Source: Nemophila menziesii (Eukaryota; Streptophyta; Magnoliopsida; Boraginales; Hydrophyllaceae). Taken from it: a DNA stretch of 64,000 nucleotides. Numbering within the stretch: the first letter of the stretch is position 1; the number at the start of each line of letters is the position of its first letter. Below the pieces are notes generated by a model. The model was not told where the DNA came from, did not search any database, and saw only the letters and a program-made list of their open reading frames with translations. This document shows, in pieces, positions 34,638 to 47,796 of this stretch. The stretch lies in the NCBI GenBank assembly GCA_029959085.1, contig JARWIR010000039.1:6076001-6140000 (forward strand), given 5' to 3'. The translations under genes and the position numbers were made by a program.

Positions 34638-37549
34638 TATCCGAGCGAAACTTTTTGATGAGGTTTTGTTGTTCATGATTATTTGATGTACTTTTTTTCT
34701 TGTTGTAACATTCAACATAGATCTATAATATTAAAAAATACGTCATCATTTTTTAATTATTTTCTTTAAATATTTTATAACTTTTTTAATATTTTATTTT
34801 CTTATAGGTATAATAGATTTATTTATTGTTTATTAATTATTGTATTGGTTCAATCATAAATATAAATGTGTGCCATTTTTAGGTAATATTTAGAAATCCA
34901 GAAGTATACTCAATGATTTTGAGTGTAGTTTTGCTGATTGTCTAAGTATAGTTAGAGATTAACTTAATATACTCCCTAGGTGGCGGTGCCACCGGTTGTC
35001 GGTGGGTAGTGGTCGGAGATGAATAATACTAATACTCAGTTACTCAGTGGTGGTCCATACTTATTATCACTTGTAGTAAATTATTTGGAAAATAATCTAG
35101 CAAAATGTTTTTTATTGGCGATTAAATTGGCCTAAACAACACCCTGGTCAGCCACCCTTGATAGATTTATATAAATTGTTTATTGTCATTTTGAAATACT
35201 TGAAATGTGAAAATTGAGTTTGTTTCTTTTACGAGAATTTTTTTTAAATCTTTGTAACTGTAAGTATATATGTTTCTTGAATTAAAATTCACATACTAAT
35301 AATATACTTAATTGTTAAGAGCTATTATACGACAAATGTAACAAAATCCAATATTTTTCACATTTGTAGATAGATTAATTTCAATAGAAGAACAAGCATA
35401 GTTGTTTTATGTCCAAGTTAAACTCTTGGTAAGCCGTGTTTCTTTGATATCACACAAGAATTTAGAGAAATGATATGTCTAGTTATAACTCTACATTAAA
35501 GTTGCAAACGATGAGTTTTTTGTTGCACACCTAATATATATGAGATTAGCTGTCTTTCTTTTAATTTATACAAAATAAGTCATTGATGGGTTGTCTTTAA
35601 TTGGGTTCACACTACATATGTATGTGATACATTTTTTAACATCTAGTTCGAGTATTTATATTATAATGTAGTATACACCTACCGTTTCTATTAAACTTCA
35701 AAATACCCACAAACCTCTCATAATTCCCAGTAATTTCTCGTCTTCTCGTTTATCATCACATCACCCTCCCTTTTTATTATTATAACATTTGTAAAAGTAG
35801 AATTAATTGTTTGGAAATGTCTTCCAGAACGGGTCATTTCTTGTGCTTATATATTTCATATATAAACTCTTCTTAAGTAGTGGTTGTTATGATTGAGTAT
35901 GAACCTAGGGTAAATCGATCGATGCAAAGGCCAAAAGGGAGGCTTTCTTTATTTAGGCCCAACGTCAGTTTTTTAATAAGTTCTGCTCGCTTTACTTAAA
36001 CCCACCTCAACTCACTGTTTTTAGTTGTAACAATGAATAAGAGTGTGTGTTTTTAGTTGTCACCTTTTGTTTTGTTCTCACTACGCCAAAAATCAAGGAT
36101 TAAAGTTACCGAATTTTTAGCAGAATTAATTTTAATGATTTTCATAGTGTTGTCGACTTTATTTTATTTTATGTTCAGATCCCTAAAATGCCATAGTGTT
36201 ACCTTTTTCAACATCCGATATAGTAAAAGTTCTAGCCAAAACTACATTTCTAGTTTATCCAACCATTTCCATATAAGTATAATATACAAATACAAAATTA
36301 AACCCAGAATTGCTTTTGATTTAATTGCATTATATTACCATATATTATTTAAAAAAAGTTCTACATTTTTCGATGTTACTAAAAAATTAGACTATATGAC
36401 TCTATATTTATTTAGAAAATAATTCTATCTAATATTGGATAGTCCAATACCAATATTATTATGAGACATACCCTATATTTATGTCATTAAAAAACTAATT
36501 AAGTAACTACCTAGTTAACATATGATATTTGTTTTTATCAATATAATTAATAGTTAATATGTTAATATTGGACAATCCAATATAGGATGGAAGTCTTACC
36601 CTATTAATTTTGAGTATATGTTTTCTGAATATGCTGCAAACCTTAAAGTAATGATGAGAACTATTAGTAAAGAGTTAAACACCGGTTCAACACCATCATA
36701 TATCCATTTAAATCTAGTTTGCGTGACCATACCGAGGAATCTATGGATGTTTCTTTGAGACGACGAAGGCCATCTAGTTTTTGTAAAAAACACCATGGGC
36801 CAAGATTTTTACTAGGTTGAAACCATATTGACCCTAGAAAGAGAGCTACAAATATTACACTATAAATTATCTTTAAAACCCGATTGAAGACAAAGTCAGA
36901 CGAGAAGAAAGAAGAAGTCATTAACATCTTCATCATAATCAAATCATTGTAAGACTTTATGTTTTTATTTATTAAATTTTATTCTTTAATTATGATTATG
37001 ATTACTATATATTGTTAACGAAATACTCTCTTCATTAGTTTTGGACGATTTCTTATGAACCCTAGAATTATGAATTGAGGCTTTTCTATGAATTTAGGGT
37101 TTTTGATTAACTTGTATTTATTCATACGTACTTTATATTATCTTGCATATGGTTTTTTCGTTTTAAAGTCCACTTACTTTATTAGCCCTAGTTAATGAAT
37201 TACACCCGGTAGGGGAAATTTAAAGGTGGGAGTAGATATTAGAGGTGTTTATTTCTAATCGAATAAAAATAAAATAATTATGTCAGGCTAGTTTCCTCAC
37301 TAAGTTAATCCCTATATTAATAATTATTAAAACCCAAACCAATATATATTATTTTGTTACATACCATTTTATTCAAAGTCATTAAACACACACACTATAA
37401 GTTTTATAGTCCCTATGGAGATGATAAAATTTTTACTTTACTACTTGGAATGATCCATAAATCTTTGTGTGGAGTTACTCTCTTGAGTGCGTAATTAACC
37501 TCACACCTAGGGGGATACAAAGTTTGTTGGCATCGTTATCATGGATTGC

Positions 37550-39140
37550 ATTTAAGGTTTAGGAAATGTCTAAAGTTAAGGTTAAGGTTAAGGTTTAAGA
37601 TTTATCGTTTAAGGGTTAGGTTCAAGGTTCAATGTTAAGGTTAAATAATTTAACATAAAGGCGAACGCGAAGATTAAGGTTAATGTAAAGGTTAAGGATT
37701 GAGGTTAAGATTAAGGTTAAATTTACGGTTTGAGGTTTGAGATATAAGACTTTAGGTTTAAGGGATATGGTTAAAGTTAATGTTAAATTGAAAGCAATCA
37801 CTAAGTTGTATAGTTTAAAGTTTACGTTTATGGTTTACGGTTAAAGGTATAAAATTTAAGGTTAAGGTTAAGGTTAAGGTTAAGTTTAAGATTAAGGTTT
37901 GGGTTAAGGTTAAGGTTAAAGTGAAATCAAACACTAAATAGTATGATATAATGTTTACGGCTTAAGGTATAATATTTTAGGTTAAGTTTAAGGTTACGAT
38001 TAAGGTTTAGGTTAAGATTAAGGATTAAATTAAGATTAAGTTAAATGATAAGGGAAAAACTATGGTTGAGGTTACGGTTAAGGTTAATATTACGGTTAAT
38101 GTTAAGTAATGGCTAAGTCAAAGTTTAAGTTTAAGTCTAAGGTTAAGGTTAAGGCTATGGTTAAGGTTAATGTTAGGTTAATTTTAAGAATAAAGTTACT
38201 GATGTGTTTAAGGTTAATAATTAAGGGGTTGAGGTTAATGTTAAGGTTAAAGAGTAAAGTATTGGTTAAGGTTAAGGATAAGTTTGAGGTTAAGGTTAAT
38301 GTTAAGGTTAATTATAAGGTTCGATTTAATGTTTAGGTTAAGTTAAATTTTAAGTTACATATAAGTTTAATGTTAAGGTTAAGTTTAAGGTTATTGCTAA
38401 GGCAACAGGTATATATAGGGATAAGGATAAGACTAAAGTAAAGACTAATATTTAGGCTAAGGATAAGGCTAAGATTAAGGAAAAGTCTAAAGCAAAAGCT
38501 AAGGCAAAGGTTAAGTCTAGGGCAAAGGTTATGGTTAATTCTATGGCTAAGAATAAGGCTAAGGTCATGGATAAGGTTATGTTTAATGTTATGGTTAAGT
38601 TAGGATTACAGTTAATGTTAAGTTTAAAGGTTATGGTTAAAGTTTAAAATTTAGGTTATGGTAAAGGTTAAGGTTCAGTCTAAGGGTTATCTTTAAGGTA
38701 AAGGTCAAGTCTAAGGGTAAGTTAAAGGTTTAGGGTTTGATGTTTAACTTTCAAGTTATACATATTTAAGGTTCGAGGCCAGATATAATCGTGATAAATC
38801 TTCATTTGGGTAAGGTCGGAATTAAGGTTCAAACCTTAAAGGATAAGGTTAGTGTTAAGGTTAAGGTTATAAGATTTAGGTTTGAGATCAAATATCAGCA
38901 CAATGAATTTTCATCTAGTTCAAATTAGAATTGAGGTTCAAACCTTAAGGGTAAAGATAAAGTTAGGGTTACGGTAAAGGTTAAAACTAAGGTTAAGTTT
39001 AAGGTTATGATGAAAGTAAAGTTTTATGTTTAAAGTTCAAGATTTAAAGTAAAGTGCAAGGTTAAGTTCTACGTTTAACCGTATGGTTAAGAGTAAGATT
39101 TACATGTAATGTTAAGGTTAAAGTTAAGGTTAAGGTTAAC
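37550..39140 (+). repeat. GGTTAA hexamer block 3 (~1.6 kb)
   Basis: Same internal order as block 1: 'gcaatcactaagttgtatag' near 37795, a second 'acactaaatagtatga' copy near 37930, 'aatcttcatttgggtaaggt' near 38807, 'ttcatctagttcaaattaga' near 38910. Comparable length to blocks 1, 4 and 5, indicating a conserved element and not random expansion. Confidence 0.9.
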
Positions 39141-39312
39141 GTGATTTTGTATTATATTAACACATATCCAAATATTTTGGAGTGTGTGGTTCATGATTTT
39201 TAATTTCTTGGACATACTCTTTTATGATTGTAAAACATTTGTTGGATTTAGCTTGCACCCATTTTTTTTAAAACAATTAATTAAAAATTCATTTTTCATG
39301 GTTCAAGATTTA

Positions 39313-39488
39313 ATTCGCTCGTTTTATGGGTCATGTAAAAGATAAGATTTTGTTTTATTAACAAGAAAACGAACCCCAATCCCTTATGTGAGCCTTTAAA
39401 ATTCGCTCGTTTTATGGGTCATGTAAAAGATAAGATTTTGTTTTATTAACAAGGAAACGAATCCCAATCCCTTATGTGAGCCTTTAAA
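39313..39488. repeat. 88-bp tandem duplication, nearly perfect
   Basis: 'attcgctcgttttatgggtc' occurs at 39313 and 39401. The two 88-base copies differ at only about two positions. Confidence 0.92.
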
Positions 39489-40206
39489 ATAAGTTTTGGT
39501 CCATTTACGGTATCGAACCTAAGTCCCCTAGAAGAAAGTAAGATATCCAACACGCTAGGATAAAAAAATAGAATACTGTGCATAGTGTGTATGGAGTGAT
39601 ATAAGAGACAATTAAGTTTTCTTTTATTATTAAAAACAATTATTGCAATTAGTGCGAATAAGTAAATTAATGGGTTACAAATGATCGTGGTCGTCTTTTA
39701 TGTATCGTAGATGTGTCAATTTAAAAAGTTTATTTTATCATATATATGTAGCGGTAAAATATAAATAATTTAAAAGGTCACAAACTCAATAAAAATATAC
39801 ATAAAAAATTGAACGCAAGTGTTTTAAAAAATTCATTAAATATTAATATTATGACGTCGTTACCGTTTTTAAAATGCATTTATATCGTCCAATAAATTAA
39901 AATGGTTTTGACGAAAAAATAATATGATAATAATTATAAATATTTTTTTGTTTAAAATAAAAAAATATGTTCAAAAATATGAAATAAAATAAAGGAGTGA
40001 ATGTAGGGAGTGTAGATTATCTAAATAATCGTTTATGTAGAGGATGTGAATTGATTAAAAAAATGCTTTATAATGTAGATTCACAACCTTTGGTCAACAC
40101 ATGTTATATAATATTGATATGTATGGTCTAAATTTTTTTATATTATACTAACATTAATTATGTCCAAAAAGATATAATAACTTGATATTTTTATAATCAA
40201 TTATTT

Positions 40207-40211
<5 letters not shown>

Positions 40212-40262
<51 letters not shown>
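40212..40262. repeat. (TA)n microsatellite
   Basis: About 25 TA steps at the same unit position as 31797-31855. Confidence 0.95.
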
Positions 40263-40266
<4 letters not shown>

Positions 40267-40966
40267 GGCTTCAAAATTGAATCAAAATGAAGATATACAT
40301 TCATATTTAAGGTATATATTTACCAAAAATTAATAAATAAAAAATGAATTTATATATTTGATAGATTAATAAAGTAAGTCGATAATGATAATTATATAGA
40401 ACAAACCAACAAATTAATTTTATGGGATTATAACTATAATAGTACAATTGTTATTGGATTTTTATATATATATATATATATGGTATAAATATAATATATA
40501 ATTAAATTGTAATGGGTTCCATAATATTAATTATATGTTTTCTGGAGTATCCTAACCATCGCAGATAAAAGTATAAATCTAAGTCATCTTTTATACTGAG
40601 AGACTTAAAGGGATCTAAAGAGATAACACCCATGTCTTTTATATACTGATATTTATCACCATTGATTAAAACTTTTATATATATATTGTTGTATTAATCA
40701 AAATTGATGATTTTTGAAATCCAGAATCTTCTTGTTCATTCTCATTTTAGTCATCTGCTCACATATAAATAGATGCTATTATTTCATATTTTTCGCCAAC
40801 ACAACAACTATTTATAGATATTTCCATAACTATATCTATTATGAAAAACTGCAACATATACATCTCTTTTTCTGAAACTCTTATAAACATCGATTAAACT
40901 TTAAAGGTTTAACAATCATGTTTATTCTAATCTTCTAGGAAACATAAATTATTACAATCTAATCGT

Positions 40967-41032
40967 GATCATGTCATTTCATCACAACATTTATCTCCTA
41001 AAAATAAATAATTGTGATGAAATGGCATGGTC
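40967..41032. repeat. Hairpin with 21-base arms (unit 4)
   Basis: 40967-40987 pairs with 41012-41032; 19 of 21 positions are Watson-Crick and the other two are G:U in RNA. Same element as at 23195. Confidence 0.8.
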
Positions 41033-44000
41033 AATGATCAAATTGTAAATTCATTTAAAATTTGTTGTCCATGAGTATTGGTAAAAAAAATTTGACATCC
41101 AATAAATTATTACTACAATTTTTTAGTAGTCAAATGATTTTACCAGATTTTTTTTATTGTGATGAATGTTATGATATAGAATCGAATATCAGGAGGGACT
41201 AAATTACCACTTATTTCAAAATTTATAGATGAGATCTTTGTCAACGGGTCTTGAAGAGATCTCCTCAAGTCCCAAATTTCTTTTCAAAATTAGTTTTTCC
41301 CTCAACAATGTTAAACGATTAGAATTTAATCAGTTAAAAAAATTATTCTTAAATATCATTTTTATATATATGCACATAAAGCCATATTAATCACATTTAC
41401 CAACTAGAATGTCTAAACCACCTCTCAAAATTATCTTCTCCTGCCACCTACTCTCGTTTATGTAAATTGTTTATTGTAATTTTTAATTAATTGAAATGTG
41501 AAAATTGAGTTTGTTTATTTTAGGGGATGTTTTAACATATGTGTAACTGTAAGTATATATGTTTCTTGAACTGAAATTCTCATTCTAATAAGTTAAATAA
41601 TTATTAAGTGCTCTTATAGCTCAAATATCACAAAATCAAATATGTTTCACATTTGTAGAACTCAATTTGAATAAAAGAACCAGCAAAAATGTTTTGTGTC
41701 CAAGTTAAACTCACGATAAGCCGTGTTTCTTTGATTTGACACAAAAAATGAGACAAATTTTATGTCTTATTATAACTATATATTAAATTTGCAAACGATA
41801 AGTTTTTTTTTCACACCTAAAATAAATGAGATTTTATGTCATTCTTTTATTTCATACCAATTATGTCATTGATGGGTTGTCTTTAATTTGGTTCACACTA
41901 CATATGTATGCCACATATTTTTTTAATTTTTAGTTTGAGTATTAATATAATAAAGTAGTATACACCAAACTCTTCATATTAAAACTCAAAATCAACACAA
42001 ACCTCTCATAATTCCTATTAATTTCTCATATTCTTGTTTATTATCTAAATCAAAATCACATCACCCTCCCTTTTTATTATTACAACGTTTGTAAAGGTCG
42101 AATTAATTACTTAGAAATATCTTCAGGAACGGGTCATATCTAGTGCTTATATATTTCATATATAATCTCTTCTTTAGTAGTGGTAGTTATGATTGAGTAT
42201 GAATCCAAGCTAAACCGATCAAAACAAAGAACCAAATGAAGGCTTTTCTTTACTTAGGCCCTACATTGGTAGGTTATTGAAGCTAACTATTTAAAATTTT
42301 TGCTTCCTTTACTTAAACCCACCTAAACTCGCTGTCACCTGACGTAATCACCAAAGTTATAAAAATATGTACAATCTAAAACGTAACTCTTAGTTTCGTT
42401 TCATATTTCTCTCCAACAATATTAATTTATCATATTTTTGTATCAGTTCTACTATAATAACTAATTAATTGATACAATACTAGTATACCAAAATAATATT
42501 ATAAATCTAATGATCTAGTTTAAATCATTATTATTTTAATAAATTTTTCAACTGTTTTTATGTATATGTCTAAGTATTTAAGATATCTATAAAAATATAT
42601 TTTTGTATTTTATAAAATTTGCAAATATGTATCTTTTAACAAACACACATATATATATCTAAGTATTTTACTAATTCAATATATAAAAACACAAATATAT
42701 TTATCAAACATATATGTATATAATAGATAGATTTATATATTTATGTTCTTTAATTGTGTATGAATTTTTTTTTGTCTTTTATGTTGGTTTCTATATAATG
42801 TATCTATCTTCAAAATATGTTTTTGTAGGTATGATTTATTAAATGGTATTGAATAAAAAAAAATCTAAAACGAACGTAAGAAACAATTAACGAATCAATC
42901 CACAAACACATGTATTGAATTGCAATTTAAGTTTTATGGAAAGTACATGTAACTTTACATTGAAAAATTATATACAAATATGTGTATCAGATTTTAATTA
43001 AGTTTCATTAAATGTTATTAAATAAGAATGTAGGTATTTGTTTCATATTTGTATTAACTATTATTGTGTATTCATTTGAAATTCTATAAGATCTTTATTG
43101 ATTGTAAAAACTCTATAGGATTTGTAGGCTCATTGGTGTTTTTTTTTATTCTTGTACAAAATTTGACTAATTTTACAATATCATGTATAGACTTTGTAAA
43201 ATTATATTAATTCTTAAAGGAATCGGTAATACTCATGTCTTATAAGGATGAAATTATTGGCTAAAAAGTTGAAACATTATTATACACATCTATACGTCTA
43301 TTGAAAATAAAATAAAATAAAATAATAAACGATTCCTAAAATACTAAGTTGTATTACAAGCTAAGAGTTAGTTATGCCACAACTAATTAGTTGTTACATA
43401 TTTAACATAATATTCATGAATGATTACAAGTTTATAACATAGATAAATAAAGCTTACTATGTAATTATTTGTGACAATAAATTTAGGTAGTTTACAATGA
43501 GGTTAATTACAACATGTATATGAAAATAACACAAAATCTATGTACTTGTATAGGTCTAAAAATACATCTGAATTCAAAATCGACAAGACAATATTATTTA
43601 TGATCACCTTCCCAATAAAATTTACTTTCACTCTAGATTTCATTTAACGTGCTAATGTGATGCTTTAACTTCTGTAATATATTAATAAGCCACAAAATTA
43701 TGTGTTGCATTAAGTGTAAACACAGTTCGCATCATTAAATGTTACAAAATCTAATATTTTTCACATTTTTGGAACAATCATTTTTAATAAAAAAACAAGA
43801 AAAAATGTTTTAAATACAAGTTAAACACGCGATGAGTAGTGTTTCATTGAAATCACACGAAAAATTAGACAAATAATTTGTCTTGTTATAGTTGTACATT
43901 AAATTTGCAACTGATTAATTTTTTTTTTGGAAAAATAATTATATCTAATATTAGATCGTCCAATACCAACCGTATTATGAGACATACCCCATTTTTATGA

Positions 44001-45320
44001 AAAGAAAAAACTAATTATAGTAACTACCTAGTTTGTATATGACATGTGTTTTATTAATATAATTAATGGTTATGATGTTAATTTTGGACCATACAATATA
44101 GGATGAAAGCTTACCCTATTAATTTTGAGTATATTTTTTGCAGAATATGCTACAAACTTTAAAGTGATGATGAGAACTATTGGGAAGGAGTTAGATGCCA
44201 TTTCATACACCATTGGATAGTCAATTAAGTCTAGTGTGTGTGACCGTAAACATAGCGTTTTTGTGAGATGACGCAAGCTATCTAGTTTTATAAAAAAACC
44301 ATAGATTAAGTTTTTTACTAGCTTGAAACACATGTTAACCATAGATAGAGAGCTATAAAATTTACACTATAATACTACTTTTTCACTCCCTATTATCAAA
44401 ATCCAATTGAAGATAAAGTCATGCGTGAAGCAATGACAAGTAATTATCATCTTCATCATAATCAAATTATTGTGACACTTTAACTTTTTATTTATAAAAT
44501 TTTATTCAGAGTTATGATTATGCTTAACTTTATATTATTTATGAAATACTCTCTTTATTAGCTTATGACGATTTCTTATTAACTCTATAATTATGAATTG
44601 CGGCTTTTTGTATAATTTAGGGTTTTTGCCTAATTTATATTTTTTTATACGTTTGTCATATTATCTTGTATAAAGTTTTTTTATTATAAAGTCCATGTAA
44701 TTTATTAGCACTAGTTTATGAATTACACCCCAGAAGGGGATTAAAAGGTGGAACTATATATTAGAGGTGTTTATTTATAATATAATAAAATTAATATACA
44801 TTGCCATTTAAAGGGTTTAATTCACCGGTGTCTAATAAATATGTAGTAATATATGGGAGAGGTTATGTGTCTTCCAGAGTCATAGTTAATGTGAATAGTA
44901 AATATCACACTTATTTGAATTAAGTAAATGCTTAGGTGGAATCTAGATTCATAGTTAGTGTGAAGTGTAAACATCATTTTATTATATTAAGCCTAACTTT
45001 TAGTTCTTTGGTGACTTGGATAATCCCGAGCTAGTTTCCTCCCTATGATAGTCCTTATATTTGCATTCATATCTTTTAAATTATTAATTATTGAAACCAA
45101 AACAAATATATATTATATTATTACCCAATATTCTATTCATCGTCATTAAATGCACACTATAAGTTTTACAATCCCTGTAAAGATGATAAAAAATTTACTT
45201 TACTACTTGGAATGATCCATAAAATTTTGTGGGGAGTTACTCTCTTGGGTGCGTAAATTACCTCACACCGAGGGGGATACCAAATTTTTTGGCATCTTTG
45301 TCGTGGATTACATTAAAACT

Positions 45321-46770
45321 TAAATTAATGGTTAATGTTAAGGTTAAGGTTTAAGGTTTAAGGTTTATGGTTTAAGGTTTAAGATTTAAGGTTTAAGGTT
45401 TAAGGTTCAAGGTTCAAGGATCAAGGTTAAGTTTAAAAAAGTTAAGATGAATGTGAAGTTGAAGGTTAAAGTTAATGTTAAGGTGAATCTTTAATGTTCA
45501 GCTTAAGTTTAAGTTTAAGGTGTGAGGTTTAAGGCATAAGACTTAAAGTTTTAAGGTTATGGTTAAAGTTATGGTTAAGGTTAAAGCGAAAGTAAACATT
45601 AAGTTGTATACCTTAAGTTTTTTGTTTAAGGTTTACAATTTAAGATATAAGATTTAAGGTTGAGGTTATGTTTAAGGTTAAGTTTAAGGATTGGGTAAAT
45701 GTTAAGGTAAAGAGAAAGAAAACACTAAGTTGTATTGTTTAAGGTTTACGGTTTAAGGTATAAGATTTCAGGTTAAGGCTAAGTTTAACATTAAGATCAA
45801 GGGTTAGGTTAGGGTTAAGGATAAGATGAGGGTAAGGTAAATGTTATGGGAAAGGTTAAGATTAAGATTAATATTAAAGTCATGGCTAAGTCAAAGTTTA
45901 AGTTTAATTTTAAGGTTTAGATTAAGGCTAAGATTAAGGTTAATGTTAGGTCAATGTAAAGAATAATGTTAAGGTTAAGGATATGGTTAAGGCTAATATT
46001 TTAGGGGTTGAGATTAATGTTATGATTAAGGAGTAAAGGGTTGAGGACAAGGTTAAGGTTAAGGTTAAATATAAGGTTCATTTTAATATGTTTAGGTTAA
46101 GTTAAATTTGACGTTAAGGATAAAATTATGGTTAATGTTAAGGCTAGGGATAAGTTTAAGGCTAGTTCTTGAAATAAGGATAAGGCTAAGGTTAAGACTG
46201 ATGTTATTTATAAGACAAAGGCAAAGGATAAGATTGAGGCTAGAGTTATGGATAGGGTTAATACTAAGGATAAGGGTAAGGCTAAGGTTAATGTTAAGTT
46301 TGAGATTGAGGTTAAGGTTAAGGTTAAGGTAACGGTCAAGTCTAAGGGTTAATTTTAACGTAACGGTCAAGTCTAAGCTTAAGTTTGAGGTTTATGATTT
46401 GGCATTTATGTTTCAGGTTATACATATTTAAGTTCTTAGGTCAAATATAAGTGCGATGAATCTTTATTTGGTTAAGGTATAAATTACGGTTTAAACCTTA
46501 AAGGATAAGGTTATTGTTAGGGTTAAGGAGAAATGGTTTATGGATAAATTTATAAGATTTAAGGTTTTAGGTCAAATATCAGCATAATCAATTTTCATCT
46601 GGGTCAATTAGAATTGAGGTTTCAACCTAAAGGGTAAGGATAAGGTTAGGGTTAGGGTTGAGGTTTAAATTGAGGTTAAGTTTAAGGTTATGATGAAAAT
46701 TAGGTTTCAATTTTAAAGTTCAAGATTTAAGAAAAAATATATGGTTAAGGTTAAGGTTAAAGTAAATGTT
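45321..46770 (+). repeat. GGTTAA hexamer block 4
   Basis: Same higher-order landmarks as blocks 1 and 3 ('taagttgtataccttaag' near 45600, 'acactaagttgtattg' near 45722, 'gtgcgatgaatctttatttg' near 46452). The antiparallel open frames at 46092-46370 are repeat artefacts. Confidence 0.9.
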
Positions 46771-47639
46771 ATTTTTTATTATATTAATATATATCCAAAT
46801 ATTTTTAGGTATGTGGTTCATGATTTTTAATTATTGTACATATTATTTTATGCTTATATAACATTTCTTGTATTTAGCTTGCATATATTTTTTTTGAAAA
46901 TTAATTCAAATTTTATTATGTGTGGTTCAAGATTCAAGGTTTTCCTTTTATGAGTCATGGAAAAGGAAAACTTTTTTTTTATTAATAGGGTATCAAACCC
47001 AGATCCCCTATGTAAGCCTTTAAAATAAGTTTTCCTCTAGTGACGGGCATCGAACCTAAGTCTTCTAGGTGAATGTTTTAGAATATTGTGTATGGTGTGT
47101 ATGGAGTGGGATTAGAGTCAATTAAGTTTTATTGTATTAGTAAAAAGTAATTATTATAATTATTGTAATTAATGTAATTTAGTAAATCAAGGGTTCAAAT
47201 TTGATCATGATTGTCTTTTAAGTAGAGGAAACATGTCGATTAAATAAGTTTATTTAATAATATATATATATAGTTGTAAAAGATAAATAATTTTAAAAGT
47301 CACAAACACAATAAAAAAATACATAAAAAATTGAACATAAATGTATCAAAAATCTTTCAACATTAAAATAATGAAGTTGTTATCTTTTTTAAATATAATT
47401 ATATCGTCCAATTAATTATAATTTTTTTGACGAAAAAATAATTATTATATGAGAATAATTATAGATGTTAATTTTTTTTTTGAAATAAAAAAATTGGATA
47501 ATTACCAATTAATTATAAATCCTCTTACTATAGATGTTAGTTTAACTATTACCCTTAACGTTATTATAATTATTTCTTTTTTATTCTTATTATATAATAT
47601 TCATAATATATTATTTATTTATTTTATTATTTTTTTATT

Positions 47640-47796
47640 ACAAAATGTGACAACCACCACCTCATACATTCTCCATCGACCACCATAACAACCACCCCAC
47701 CGTTACCACAACAACCCACCACCCACCACCACAACCACCCAACCCCTACTCCACCATTCCACAACCACCACCACCCCCACCCCAACCCACCACCCC
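47640..47796. repeat. AC-rich low-complexity island with G-quadruplex motif on the minus strand
   Basis: About 155 bases made almost only of A and C ('ccaccaccacaaccaccc'). C runs at 47774-47778, 47780-47783, 47786-47788 and 47793-47796, with loops of 1, 2 and 4 bases, meet the G3N1-7 quadruplex pattern on the opposite strand. Absent from the other units. Confidence 0.85.

Larger units (their letters stand above)
34120..37549 (+). repeat. Macro-repeat unit 3, right of the Helitron
   Basis: Continues the interrupted unit ('tataattaaattatag'). It contains a large (TA)n (34301-34378), an 86-bp tandem duplication (34466-34637), the 'gaacgggtcat' module near 35829, and then joins directly to 'gtttttagttgtcacctttt' near 36050. 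The subrepeat with 'aagtacatgtaactttacat' is missing here. Standard right part from 36430 to the block. The 121-codon frame at 36057-36422 has no recognisable domain and its paralogue at 50950-51290 is interrupted. Confidence 0.7.
39141..45320 (+). repeat. Macro-repeat unit 4 (most complete copy)
   Basis: Landmark 39162 to next landmark 46793 gives a 7.6 kb period. Order: tRNA-like segment (39509-39557), (TA)n (40212-40262), hairpin (40967-41032), 'gaacgggtcatatctagtgc' near 42128, subrepeat (42830-43920), the part beginning 'ttagatcgtccaatacc' near 43950, 'gaattacaccccagaagggg' near 44722. No protein-coding region is supported. The frame at 44342-44070 is repeat sequence shared with 26350 and 19500. 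Confidence 0.8.

Noticed and set aside
34722..34760. TCTATAATATTAAAAAATACG resembling another Helitron 5' end
   Set aside because: The paralogue at 59735-59800 remains alignable on both sides of this point, so there is no insertion boundary.
36057..36422. 121-codon plus-strand frame
   Set aside because: The homologous stretch at 50950-51290 is interrupted and the predicted protein has no recognisable features; it is macro-repeat DNA.
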